From the NCBI GenBank assembly GCA_958496175.1, contig OY292277.1, forward strand, positions 26,455,282 to 26,519,281: a stretch of 64,000 bases of DNA, read 5' to 3'. Source of the DNA: Sisyra terminalis. Taxonomy: Eukaryota > Arthropoda > Insecta > Neuroptera > Sisyridae. Below the pieces are notes generated by a model, which did no database searches, was not told the DNA's origin, and saw nothing but the letters and a program-made list of their open reading frames with translations. The translations under genes and the position numbers were made by a program. Every line of letters starts with the position of its first letter. Position 1 is the first letter of the stretch. This document shows positions 13,255-25,310 of this stretch, piece by piece.

Positions 13255-13616
13255 TAGAGATTGCGATACTGGTATACCGGGATACCGAATACCGTTATTT
13301 TTAGTCATTTGTATAATTTTGTAATACCGGTGTTCACAAGTTTATGTACCATTTTTTCGGTATTTACTAGTAATTTTTTAAACTATTTCCACTATATGTT
13401 CAAGGATCACCATTATAGGAAAATAGTGTACGTTTTTATTTTTACGTACAAATGATTTTTTGTGATATTTACTCTCTCTAATTAAACTTATAAATAAAAC
13501 CAAGACTCCCTTGTTTTTTTTTCTTTTTCTAAATTCCTCCTACTGGTATTCCGGTATTAAAATCGAAATAATAACAATTCCGGTATTGAACTTTTGTCCC
13601 TGTATTACAGTCCCTA
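13255..13616. mobile_element. hAT-like short element with CCGGTAT subterminal repeats
   Basis: Termini TAGAGATTGCGATACTGG and, inverted, TAGGGACTGTAATACAGG match at 13 of 18 positions. Inside both ends, TACCGG/CCGGTA phrases recur (GGTATACCGGGATACCG near the left, GGTATTCCGGTATT near the right), as in several hAT groups. The flanking 8 bp do not match, so a target duplication is not shown. Confidence 0.5.
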
Positions 13617-16267
13617 CTTCCCACTTTACCAGCCCGTAACTTCTACATTTTTTTTATTTATTTTTTTGTATTATTGAAATATCATTAAAAATATAATTAA
13701 AAATTGGAAAGTTAAAATATTTTAATTTCTTTTTTATTGAATTTTTACAAACACCCAAAAACTGTCCCTCTAGACTAGAATATCCTCTTAACCCAAGCTA
13801 TAAATTGTACAAAAGCAAAAACTCTACTTAAGACTCGTACACATAAAAATATGTCATTCCCCTGGTAAGTTTTCTTGATGTCTTTAGATTCATAATTGAC
13901 ATACATTTTTGTAGGCTAATTTTTCCTTTAAATTTCCTCTTTTTTCATGTGTTTTGATTTAATCAAAATTTATCTGGAAACAAATTCTATCGAAAGCGAA
14001 TTGATCGAAAATGCTTTCTTGTTCCGTCGTATCGTTGCGAAGAAGTTTAGTATGTCGCATTGTTTTGTGTCTCGTTTAAATTAAATTGTATGGAAAAGCA
14101 ACATTGACTTTTTCTTCACGTATCTACATTCATATTTTGGTAACATTTGTATACAAATAATACTTCAAACACATAGTGAACGACGTAGAGGATATTTAAT
14201 TTGATTTGATTTAAAACAATGTTTCGGTCATTTAAATTATTTTCATTGTTAACTTTCTATTGTATACCATTTATTTAAATATGTTAAACGCGGAAAAATT
14301 ATTGAAATCTATTTAACATCATAAATTTGGTTGTTAGATTAAACTTTATAAAAAAAATATATATATTTTTCTATTAATCTTTATTGTGAAGAAATATTGT
14401 GTACCTATATGAGGAAATTTTTTGGGGACTCAAAGAGTTATGAAATCCTTTTAGAAGATTTTCAACCATGTAACATGTAATAAGTATTCTTGACACGAAA
14501 GTTTTTGGAAAAATTAACATGAAAATGTCTTAAAAATGTTTAATAAAGTAAAAAAATATGTTACCTATAGTTTTCACAATGATAACTACTATTTACAGTC
14601 GCACAATTTTTGGCTCTAGTTTATAAATTTTGTCTTTTTTAAAATACCAATGGTCTTAGTTGAATAATATCCACATTTCCATTGACGTTGATTTGCCTTA
14701 TTTATTGCATTAACTTTCGATAATTAGCCATATATTCAATGTAAAGAGTGGAAAAAATGAGTTATTGAACTGAAAAAAATAAATGTATAGCAATTAGAAA
14801 TTAAATGAAGCAATTAAAATGGCCTGCCGTCCCGTTAACGATATGGAATGTTTATTAGCGCGTAAGTGAGAGAAAAATGCCTCAAAAACTCTATTAAACT
14901 CCAATAGTCATTTTTTGCTGGTAAACGACTTGCAAATTGCCATCCTAAAATGTTACAATTAAAAATATTAGTTTTATTTATTACTGATTTCATTCATAAT
15001 TCATTCTATTAAAATATTCGCGTCAAATATGAATTTATTTCGAACGAGAAAGTTCCAAATTTCAATTTTTTTGGCCGCTGGTTCTAACCAGTAATTGTTT
15101 TCAAATGGAAATTAGAGATTGTCCAATTTCTTATTTTGGCAATAAGTCGCTTTGAAATACATTTCAAATTAATTATTAGGTTTTTAAGGAGGGTCCCATT
15201 TTAGTGTAAAGAATCATACTTTAGTTTAAAAAAAAAGAAATTTAACGTTAATGAACACCGAAATATAAAATTAAATGAATCATAAGTACATTAATTCTAT
15301 TAATTTCATTGAAATATTATCAAGGAATTTCTGCTTTCTGCTCGCTTTGCTTACTTATCTTCGCACTATCCGTTCACTTTACTCAGCTAGTCAAGCTTTT
15401 GTCGAATAAAAGTATATTCTAAAAATTATAAAAATTCTTTTAAACAAAATATAAGATATATTATGAAGTAAAACTTGCGCCAAATTCAAATCGTTATCAA
15501 ACCTTAAAATTTAAGCATATATCGTAACTGCGCTTGACAAATTCCATATGTGATTTTGGTAAGGTTTTGAAGCAACAGCAAAAAATACATTATTTAATAA
15601 AGAAAAGGAAATAAATCCAACATTTTAAAAAAAAAATCTTAAATATTTAGTATTCAAGTGTTGTATTAAAAAATTTTCCTTGCTGTTTAAACATATTATT
15701 ACCCATTATTACTTAATTTTTAAAAAATGAAATATTATTCGAATTATTAAAATTATTCGAATATCTCATCAAAAACTTTTAAAATCTGTACACATGAAAG
15801 TTTGATGATGAATATCTTTTGAAGGGTTAATTTAATCGCCAAAACATAAGAAATCATTTTTATAGAGCAGTTGATTTCCAACAAAAATTTGTATTGCGCA
15901 TTGTATAAGAGTCATTTATTGTCGAGTTATAAAATTAATAAACAAAAATGAAATTTGTCTTAAAATAATCAAAATTAAATCCTTAATATCTTTCAAATGG
16001 TGAGGCTTATGGAAAAAATATAAGATACATTTTTTGTAGAGCATTAAATTTCCTAAAAAATTCTTTCAGAACATTTTTCTGTACAAGCGTTAAATGATGA
16101 GGTATGAATTTTTTTCTATTGGACTGAGAAAAAAATACAAAGCTGTGATGCGGAGGATCTTCCTATTAAAATTAAGAGCTCATACTTGGTGAGAATTCTT
16201 TTAAGGTGTCTATCAACCCATTTTTCCGTGTCTTGTAAAAAAAAATTATCGATTTTTTTGACCCACA
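13617..16267. other. Gene-free AT-rich sequence
   Basis: No gene, RNA or clear repeat recognised in this stretch. Confidence 0.5.
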
Positions 16268-16902
16268 CTAATGTATAACGAGGTAACCTCGTACTAAAAG
16301 TATGAAAAGTTCGAAAAAATATGTCCTAAAAGCATTTAAAACAAATGCAGTACGAGTTTAATTTGTTCCGTAAGCTTGCTTATATGTCAAACTGCACATA
16401 TCTGAATGCAATTTTCCCCATTGAAACTAATTGAAATGCCATTAATCTGTTCCAGCCCCCTAAAATACCACCCTAGTGGAATTCGTTACGGGTTATTGAA
16501 TATGAAAAATTTATTTACAAGTAACAAATATTGCATTTAAACATAGTAAAAGACAATTCAACAAAATAAACTGGTTTCATAAAATATAATTGTAATTTGC
16601 TCACTTAAACGCAACTTACAAATAATTCAAATACTACTGTTTATTACTGTATAGTATACATGATAAAGTGCATAAAAAGTGTAAGCCGTCAGAAAAAAAT
16701 ACTAAAGATGTTTCTAAAGCGAGATAAACAAGCATCCTGGAGGGATTCGTGGGATAATTTCAGACGTATGAAGTAAACATAAACTGGTGGATCGTATGCT
16801 CAATTATTACTCGTATTTCAAAGCAAAACTTCGCTCGCTTGCCTACTCGTATCTCCAATATTTCGTATGTTAGAACACTCGTATCTCAAGGTACCATTGT
16901 AT
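16268..16902. mobile_element. Mariner/pogo-type non-autonomous DNA element
   Basis: The right end, inverted, reads TACAATGGTACCTTGAGATA then CGAGTG, with further ATACGAG phrases inside. The left end has diverged CCTCGTACTAAAAGTATGAA, then TACGAGTTTAATTTGTTCCG and an ATTGAAA-AATGCCATTAATCTGTTCC stretch. These terminus styles and the flanking TA fit Tc1/mariner/pogo-type elements. No transposase frame. Confidence 0.5.
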
Positions 16903-17428
16903 TACTACTTCTCTTAGGATCCGTAGTTCTTCTTGCTAAATTAAACCCTTTTTTAAACATTTAAAGTCCTAAGCAAATCCTGGTGGTGGAAATACGTCGT
17001 ACTTATCTAAAACAATCTAGTTTGCCTACGATTTAGAAGAGACTTTAGTATATGAATGTATTCGATTACATTATTTACTTTAAGATTCATTACAAAATAC
17101 TGAAGATAGCTGCTCCGTACAAAATATATGAAGTATACTTTATTCACAGAAAATTCGAGATGTGTATCCTTATTGTCCTTTTTATTGACCCAGGGACAAA
17201 TTGTTCAAAGAAAAGATCTTTTTTCTTCCTGAAAAGACTGAAAAATTACTACCATGCAAGTATGGACCAAATAGAATGTCCTTAATGTCCTTCAATTTTT
17301 ATTGAAACTCATTTAATGCAAGAAATTGATTACAATGATATAATCAACGTTTTTGCGTAAAACAATGCAAGAAAGAAGAAGTTAACCATCAGTTCCAACA
17401 AGTTCCAACCATCATAATTTTTTTCCTC

Positions 17429-17476
17429 CTCAGCTTTTTTCCAACCATCACTTATGATGGTTGGAAAAAAGCTGAG
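17429..17476. repeat. Perfect 22-bp inverted repeat with 4-nt loop
   Basis: CTCAGCTTTTTTCCAACCAT plus CA at 17429-17450 is exactly complementary to 17455-17476, with loop CTTA. A third partial copy, TTCCAACCATCAT, lies just upstream at 17403. Confidence 0.85.
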
Positions 17477-17513
17477 AGTTACAGTATTCCTTGAAAATTT
17501 TTACTGGAATTAA

Positions 17514-17756
17514 TAAATAAGAAGACAATTCAGGTTATTTAGATTTTTTTTTTATTTAATATTTTTATTATTCAATTAGCTACGTTTCGTTACTAATCGA
17601 TTTTTTTTTTATTGAATTTAAATTAAAAATATATTTTATTTTTGTGAATCAAGAAGCCTGATGAAGTTACAATTAGTAACGAAACGTAGCTAATTGAATA
17701 ATAAAAATATTAAATAAAAAAAAGATCTTAAATGACCTGAATTGTCTTCTTATTTA
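17514..17756. mobile_element. Head-to-head Penelope-like element ends (84-bp inverted arms)
   Basis: Arms 17514-17597 and 17672-17756 are inverted copies of one another (TAAATAAGAAGACAATTCAG at the outside, ATTAGTAACGAAACGTAGCT inside). The right copy runs upstream into CTGATGA (17658-17664), a stem GTTAC-AATTA-GTAAC (17666-17680) and GAAA (17681-17684), a hammerhead-ribozyme-like core. The same CTGATGA/GAAAC pair occurs at the end of the Penelope-like fragment near 9690. Confidence 0.55.
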
Positions 17757-17759
17757 AAA

Positions 17760-18220
17760 AAATAAAAGCAAAGATCTGAATTTTATAATCTATTATGAAA
17801 TTAATAAGTTATATTTAAATTTATAATTCCAAAATTAAATGAAAATTTATAAGATGTTTTGTTAAAGTTAAAACTAGAAACTTTTATCTAGATAACCACC
17901 TTGTTATACAGTAACAAAATTTTAGGACAATATTCTAGAGATGTAGAAATGAGTAAAATATTAAAAAAATCGATTTTTTGAAGCCGTGAAACTCATAAGT
18001 AGCCCCTTAAAGAGAAAATGAGTGGATGGAAGTATTAGAAGCATTATTTGGGAATCAGTAGTATCCGTTATAGAATAGATGCGTGTCCAAATTTAAATTT
18101 AAATTTCATTGTCTGTTTAAATTTTAATTTACACTTTCAATTAAAAGAATTGAAATTGACCTAAAAATAATTTAAAATGCCTGCAATTGACTGCCGACCT
18201 GTTCGCGATCGGCTGTTTGC
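17760..18220. other. Gene-free AT-rich sequence
   Basis: Nothing supported in this stretch. Confidence 0.4.
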
Positions 18221-18420
18221 CCACTCCTAGTATAAAGACTATGGTTCACTCCAAACTACATAGAAGACAGAAAGGACAAAGCACAGAAATCACAAACTAC
18301 ATAAGGTACTGAAAGGACAAAAATAAATACCAGAATTACATCAGGACATCATTGTAGTCCATTCAAACAGCTACAGTTCCTGGCCATATTAATAGACTCA
18401 CTGTAGATTTTGTACAAAAT
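18220..18420 (+). repeat. Fragment resembling family E (copy at 9160)
   Basis: AGACTATGGTTCACTCCAAA matches AGACTATGGTTCCCTCCGAA at about 9160; beyond about 25 bp the relation is weak. Probably retroelement debris. Confidence 0.3.
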
Positions 18421-19084
18421 ATGAAGTAATAGCTATTTTATTTTGTGTTTAAATTTTTGATTGAATTTAACTTTCCTATACAACTTTAATTTATTACACT
18501 TATTACCAGTAAATGTGACAAAAAAAAATCATATTTATTGAAAAATAACTTTTCCCTTCATTTTAAATATCTTGTTAATTATGGTGAACTTAATTGTTTA
18601 ATATTTAATTGAAAACCCTTTTACTGCTATTAAAGCTTCAATCATTCGCAACGTGCTGTATGTATATGTAGGACAATAATGTCCACTGGATTTGTGGATG
18701 GTGATTCTATTTAAAAATATTTTTTTCTAAGTGTTATTTTTCAGATGTGATCACCTATTTAACCACTTTTCTCCCCATCAAATCCCATACATTTTCAATG
18801 AGGCTCAAATCAGGGTTCTTATCATAGAATAGGTTAATTGAGGTAATAGTCAAGACTATACCCTTGTTTAGAAGTTATGTTTCCTAAAAATCTTTACTCC
18901 TTTTAATAATGTAAAAAGTAAATGGTATCGTATTTAATTTAGTAGAAGACATAAAATTGAAAAAAATCTTAAGTGCATCTAATAATTTGACCAGGGACTA
19001 TACATAGTACTAACGTAGGAAGGTTGGCCCCCTTAACCATCAGCTGAAGTGGTAAATGATATGATAAAAAAGAAATTATAATAT

Positions 19085-19440
19085 AAAAAGAAACACTAAA
19101 TATTATGTTTAAAAAAGTACTGAAGAAAACAAGAACATCCCCAGTAAGCATCCGTAACCTGACCAATAGCGACCTTAGGAGCAAACTGGCCAAAAAAACA
19201 ATACAATTTCGAGAGACACAAACAGTGAAAATTGATAATTTCCTTAGAAATATCTATATATGCCTTAAAACTCATGAATAAGTGATATTTTAAGAATTTT
19301 TGTATGCATATGATATGGGCTTTAATATGTTTTATGTCCTTATATAGGTATATACCTATAGGTATGAATCTAAATATGTAAAATAAAATGTATCTTTAAA
19401 AAGCGTACTTAATTTGTTATAATCAATGTATGTATTTATT
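19085..19440 (+). repeat. Decayed retroelement repeat, family E copy 2
   Basis: Matches 9340-9650. Here one frame stays open from about 19111 to a TAA near 19279 (KVLKKTRTSPVSIRN, then LTNSDLRSKLAKKTIQF, ending CLKTHE), so this copy keeps the C-terminus of an element protein that the 9340 copy has lost to stops. The protein family is not clear. Confidence 0.5.
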
Positions 19441-21030
19441 AATATCCTTATTGATAATTAAAAATGCAACAATTTAATCGGTATCGATGATTCAATTTAA
19501 GGTGTCACGAAGTTCACCGGATCCTCTAGTAGGTATACTTATAAAGCAATAGTTTGAAATAGATTAATAACTCACTGCAAATGATCGTTCACTATGCTGA
19601 TTCTTCCATAGGAATTCTTCTTTTATAGTTTGTTTATTTTCAAAGAAGAAAAGTCACTAAGTGTTGCAATCGCTGGTAAGAAAAATCGAAGCAGAGGAAT
19701 GACATTTTCAAGCAATATACAAATATTTCATACAGTGATAGAATCGAAGACAGGCTTGTTGACTTAATGGCCAAGATATGGCCAGGTCTAAGTGGTCATT
19801 TGGAAAGAAAGTAGGATTCGTTCCTATTCGAAGCAATCGAAGACTTGAAGTTTCGAAGAAGAAGAAGATATTGAAAGACGTTTGGGACAAGTCGTTTGGT
19901 AACTGGAACAACGTGAGCGAGACGATCTACTTGCTTACACGGCTCGTCATCGCCATCGTCTTCATTGGTAGCTCCATGTACAGTAGATGGATACACCGCT
20001 TACATATTACATGTACAAATGCTAATTCTTCATTCGATTTGGTTTGGTTCGAATTGATTTGATTTCATTTCGTGCTAACGCATTGCGCTCTAACTATTTT
20101 GTCACTTACTCATTCACTCGCTCGCTTCGCTTCTGTATTTTTCACCCATTTATTATGCAGATGAAGAAGAGTAGACGCATACGATGTTTAACTCAATTTG
20201 TCAGCCAACTCTTTTCCACCGATTTAAACTCCAACTTAGTGGCTTTATTGTTTTTCTTCTTCGCATTTCAATTATTGGCATTTATATTCAACGCACGACA
20301 CGCAATATTCAATGCACTGTCGAACTCACAATTTTCTTTTTCAATTTTCATTCGAATTCACCCACTTGCTTTTCATTTGGAGGACAAAAATATTGGTTTT
20401 TCCCCAAATTGTACCAGGTAACGTCAAATAAATAAGCCTAAATTACATTTAAATCCCCTGGAGAAACTCCTGACTATTTCCATTGTCATTGTCTGTTTTT
20501 AAAGCTTACCACATTAAGCTCTACTTCCACTTTTAATAATAAGCTATTGCAAAGATTTTTCCGAAAAATAAAAAAGGATCTAAATTGGAACTACAAATCC
20601 CGATAGAATTGATGACACGAGTGGATGAAGGTGTTATGTTACAATTTTGAAAACACAGTTTTTTTTCTTCATGAATGAAGGTTTTGTAAACCTATTTACC
20701 ACACAGTGTGATCAAAAATCCTATGTCCGCAACACTACATCGAATAGCCGAATGGACTCAATAAGTACTCAGGAATTTTATAACTTATCCTTATATTTTT
20801 TCCCCTTTGCTCTGTGAGTCTCTCCTGAGAGTTCCTCTGCGTTGCGTCCTAAAAGGACTATTGTGCTCCAGTTTGTTTTTAGTTCCGAACAGATATGCAA
20901 GTGGGAGTAATTATTGTCTCAATTTTCATCTAACTGTTTGTTGTTATTGGTTTCAACTGTCATTTCATGTTCATTCAATTGACATTCAATTCTCAAAAGA
21001 TATAACAAAGAAACCTCTATAAACCATAAT
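19441..21030. other. Gene-free sequence with a less AT-rich island
   Basis: About 19690-20430 is visibly less AT-rich and holds overlapping open frames on both strands (19778-20062 +, 20044-20421 +, 19796-19996 -). None shows a domain or splice context and I cannot decide whether any is real. It could be an untranslated first exon or unidentified repeat. Confidence 0.35.
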
Positions 21031-21420
21031 AAAAGACTATATTAACCTAGGAAGGAAGGTATCAGAATACTGGTTGCATAGTGGCCTATTAACAGGACAC
21101 TGAAATTTGAGAAAGTATATCCAAACTACAGGGATAAACACTGAGTCAAACGTATGCATGAAATGTGACCGGGAAGAGGAAAATGCCATCCACATACTAT
21201 ATGACTGCCCAACTATGACTCAAAGCCGTTTCAGTTCTCTTGGACCACCTGAACATAAGCAGTAAAATATAAACAAAGATCCAATTTGTCTACTAAGATT
21301 TATCTTAAAAGAAGACCTGACCAATTGTAACTGAAAACAAAGCTGAGATGCAATAGTTCTTTTAGAACGCAAGAAATCTTAGGAGAATGTATAGCTATAA
21401 TAGCATCACAATAATTTAAA
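21030..21420 (+). pseudogene. Non-LTR retrotransposon C-terminal fragment
   Basis: In frame from about 21040 it reads LLTGH-stop-NLRKYIQTTGI, then NVCMKCDREEENAIHILYDC and PTMTQSRFSSLG. The CxxC...EEE-x-AxHxLxxCP knuckle followed by R-x3-LG is the usual C-terminal signature of Jockey-type and related LINE polymerases. It is a short 3' fragment with a stop. Confidence 0.7.
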
Positions 21421-24400
21421 ATTTATTAGAAACAATTTTTAAAGCGTTTGAAAAATGATATTAAGTATTTGTTCTAGCCTTACGCTTTTCCTGCTATAAC
21501 TTGCGTGAGAAGCAAATCTAAAGAAATGATAAACATATCACAAATGCACTAATTAAGTTTCAATTTGATTTTCTATTTTCAAAACGAGAGAAAAACAAGC
21601 AAATTTTCTCTTTCAATTCATAACAAAAAAAAATTACTCAAAATCAAAAAAAAAAAAGTTTGCTTAAATTTCGAAAGCGAACTATTTTGTAAGTAATTAC
21701 AATAACATAGGTCGGCTGAACAAAAAATCAGGAAAATTGATGAAGCCATATGGTTGATATTGGAAAAATTTGGTGAGAAATATAATTAATAATGAAAAAA
21801 ATAGTTTGTTCCGTTGATTCCAAATCAATTAAGGTCACGATGAGAGTTCAATCTTCGGCGATTAGGTCTTAAAGTAAGCCAAATGGCAGACTGCTGACGG
21901 GCAAAGAAATTCAATGAATACTTGAGGAAATTTAAGTAACATTTTTTTATTTTTTTCGGGTATTATCAGGACCCTTTAAAAGGGTTTTTGCTCAACTATT
22001 TTGCAAACAAAGTGTTTGTGTACTTATGGACGCACGTAAAAAGTTATACTTCTTTGTAAAACTTTGGTTATTTTCTGAGAATAAGTTTCAACCGTTCTTG
22101 TTTTATAACTAGAGATTTAAGCATAATTTGCACCATTATAACTATAAATTACTAGTTGCTACCTGTGAGATATTCATCAATTCTGACCTAATTGACAAAC
22201 GGCCAAAAATGACTTTTGAATGACATCGAAATGACCGTTAAAACAAATGACAAAAATCAGTTAGTTCGAATTTGAGTCAAAGATTATTATATTTGGGTTT
22301 TCATTACATGTATGATAACATTCTTCGTTCTCTGACAAATACATCTGCCTATTATTATATTGATTTCAAATCATTGTTAAATTGCCTTCTTATTATAATT
22401 TTAACTTATCAGTTCAAAGAACTAATTAAAATTTAAACAAATAGTTTATTTGTTCGTAGAAAACAAGAAGCTAATTTTCAAAATTTAAAGACATAAAAAT
22501 TACTTTTGGTTTTGATTTTTAAGGCTCATACATTACCTCGCATAATTTACTTGCATAATACATTTTTTATATAGCAGAAGTTACCAAATTTGGCACATGC
22601 GCAGTTGCCTTTTGTTAAGTTAAATCCAAATTTTTGTACTGTTTAATGAACTTAACAGCCCAAACCAATTTTCGCAAACAAACTTTAATAATAAAATTCG
22701 TAACACCATTTATTTTTTCTCTCTCATAATCTAAAGAAGCATAACTTCAAAAAAAACTTTTATGCCAGGAAAATTACTGTAACTAAATGATATTTCCATG
22801 AATATTTACCGTCAATACTTTGAAATAGAATGCAGAAACATTTTATAAATCTTAAACTTATATATTTATTTATTTGGAAACAAAATTAAATAAATAAAAT
22901 AAAACTAGCTTAACTCTTTCTGTATAAGATAAAAATACATCGATAAGATAGTTTTCATCGTTAAAACATACCTTAAATTTTTTCTTTAACTTAAAAACAA
23001 GATTTTTATACTTCAAGAAAATTAATTTCTTCAGTTAATCGTTTAAATAACAAAAATGATGGAGGGTAGTTCTTTTTATAAATTTTTGAAAATCTGTTCA
23101 AGCATTCTTCATAGAACTATGTAGTTTACAAACATTTAATTTTTATATGTAAGCGCTGGATTTTAATAGTTTTTCTTCTTCATGATATATGCCCTATTAT
23201 AAGGGCAACAATGTGTTGAACATATATTCCAAATTTATCACTTGTTTTTAGGTTACAAAAAACATACAGATAGACAAAACCTTTAAGAATAATCAATCTG
23301 GAATATAGATATCTAAGAACTATTGTTTATCAACAATTTATTCAAACATCAAGTAAAAATTAAAATGTTAATTATGTATGAACCCTTTAATTTTATGTCA
23401 GTTGACATTAAACATTCTTTGAAAATTCAGTTGTCGACTTAAATGCTTAGAACCTAAATGTATATATTTATTACAACGTATATTTAACATAATTTTCCCA
23501 TAAAATAACCAAAGGGAATTGTTTTATGTTGAGAAAAATATGATTTATTAACTCATATTAAGACTTTGATAATAAAGAAAACAAAAACCAAAAGTCAGAC
23601 TGTTAAGATTTCCTTCTTTTCTTAATTTTTGCATTAAATTAGAAATCAAGATTTGAACTAGCAAGAAAAAAACATCTTTTTTTTTAATTAAAAATATACA
23701 ATTTTGAGTTTCTCAACTTCGAAATTTCCAACTTTTCGAACTTCTGCTGTATTTTTGCATATATTTTTTTTAAAAAAATGTAATATTTTCTCTCCCCATA
23801 TGTTCATAGTAATGTATTACTCCAAACTACACCAAAAAAAGTTGTATAGATTAATCAAAGCAAGAAAGAGTTGGGGCCGTCGAAGAGGCGGAAGAAATGA
23901 AGACGAGTTGGAGTAACACCTAACGTACCAAGAAATTGTCTTTGGCCGACCAAACGCCATTCATTCAGCTGCACAATCATTTGCTCTTGTTGTCTAGGGC
24001 AAGAACAATCCACAACAATTAATCCATCGATCAAACAAATATAGTTGTATAGATCAATCAGTCATCAGTAAGATAACTTAGTGCAATAATTTGTCGTTTT
24101 CAAGTGCCACATTTTCCACATTGTTTCGCTGCAAATGTATTAAAAGCTTAGTTTTCCAGTTTAGTTTGTGATTGAAATATTTGAAAATACGAAATTTCAA
24201 AACGAAAAAAAATCTATGGTTCTTCCATAGATTCATTTCCAAAACTCTTCTTTTCAAAACAATGAGTGAAGTTCAGTGGCTTTAATTTTTTTTTTTTTAT
24301 TTTAAGTGGATGAAACTTTAAATAACCAAGGTAAGAAAATTTCTCATTTACAATAATTCTTATGGTAAAAATCTTTATCTTAGTTATAATAGTTCCCTCA

Positions 24401-25190
24401 TTGTAAACCGGGTCAGAATTAAATTTTATGCTCAAATTTAATTAAATTTGCGTGCGTGTTTCGCTTTGAAAAACTCTGAAAAAATTTTCGAGCGCGAAAA
24501 ATTGTTGCATTTAAACTACATAATTGAAAAAGATTGAGAAATTTTTTTCATTGTTGAACAAAAATTTCGAGGAAATGGAACGGTTTAGTTGTGCATGGTT
24601 CATTGTTGATATAATTGACAGATTATAAAGCAAATTGAAAAAAAAATCAAATGAAATTTTCCCATTACTGTTGCGTGTGTTAAATAATATTTTAAATTTT
24701 AAGTATAATATATACTTGTACATAATAGAGGTATTCTAATACGATGAAATAACTATTATTTGTCAATGATTTGCATGATTTGCACGTTTAGTATTTGGTT
24801 AAATTCAAAAAGATTTTTTTTGTATATTTGAAAACCTCGATAAACATAAAAACAAGTCAGAATTAAACATTTTAGGTTTAACTTAAATTTTAAAAAAATA
24901 TTATATGCAAAATTTATCAATAATTTAAGATTAAAAAAACTACATAGATATCTTTATTAAAAAAATGACTTTTTAAATACAAAAAAAAAATGAATGTTAT
25001 AATTTCTCTTAATATTTTTTAAACTCTTTTTGTAAAATTTATTGTTAATTACAATAAATTTTATTCAGTCTTGTCAAAATTAAAACTATATTAAGAAATT
25101 TAGTTTTGACTTAATCTACAGAAAAATCGATTAATCGTTTAAATTTATCAAAAAATTATTTAAATGAATTTGGACAAAAATGTCCACAAT
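21421..25190. other. Gene-free AT-rich sequence
   Basis: No gene recognised. The open frame at 23704-23916 ends in a basic patch (GRRRGGRNEDELE) but has no context. Minus-strand frames at 24214-24723 look random. Confidence 0.45.
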
Positions 25191-25310
25191 AACTTTATGC
25201 ACTTGAAAAAGTCCTGAAAAGGGACGAAACGTTGTATGAAGATCAAATAAAAATCGTTAAGAAAGAATTTGATTTGCAAGTCCATAAATCCCACAACCTT
25301 TTGACTCGTC
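25190..25310 (+). mobile_element. Penelope-like terminal motif (candidate)
   Basis: AAGTCCTGAAAAGGGACGAA followed by ACGTTG, with a short stem GTCC/GGAC just before GAAAC. It resembles the ends near 9690 and 17660 in layout: CTGA, stem, GAAACG, then an AATAAAAATCGTTAAGAAAG tail. No coding sequence beside it. Confidence 0.35.

Noticed and set aside
19778..20062. 94-codon frame in a less AT-rich island, with another frame on the opposite strand
   Set aside because: No domain, no splice context, and both strands are open at once, which is typical of composition rather than coding.
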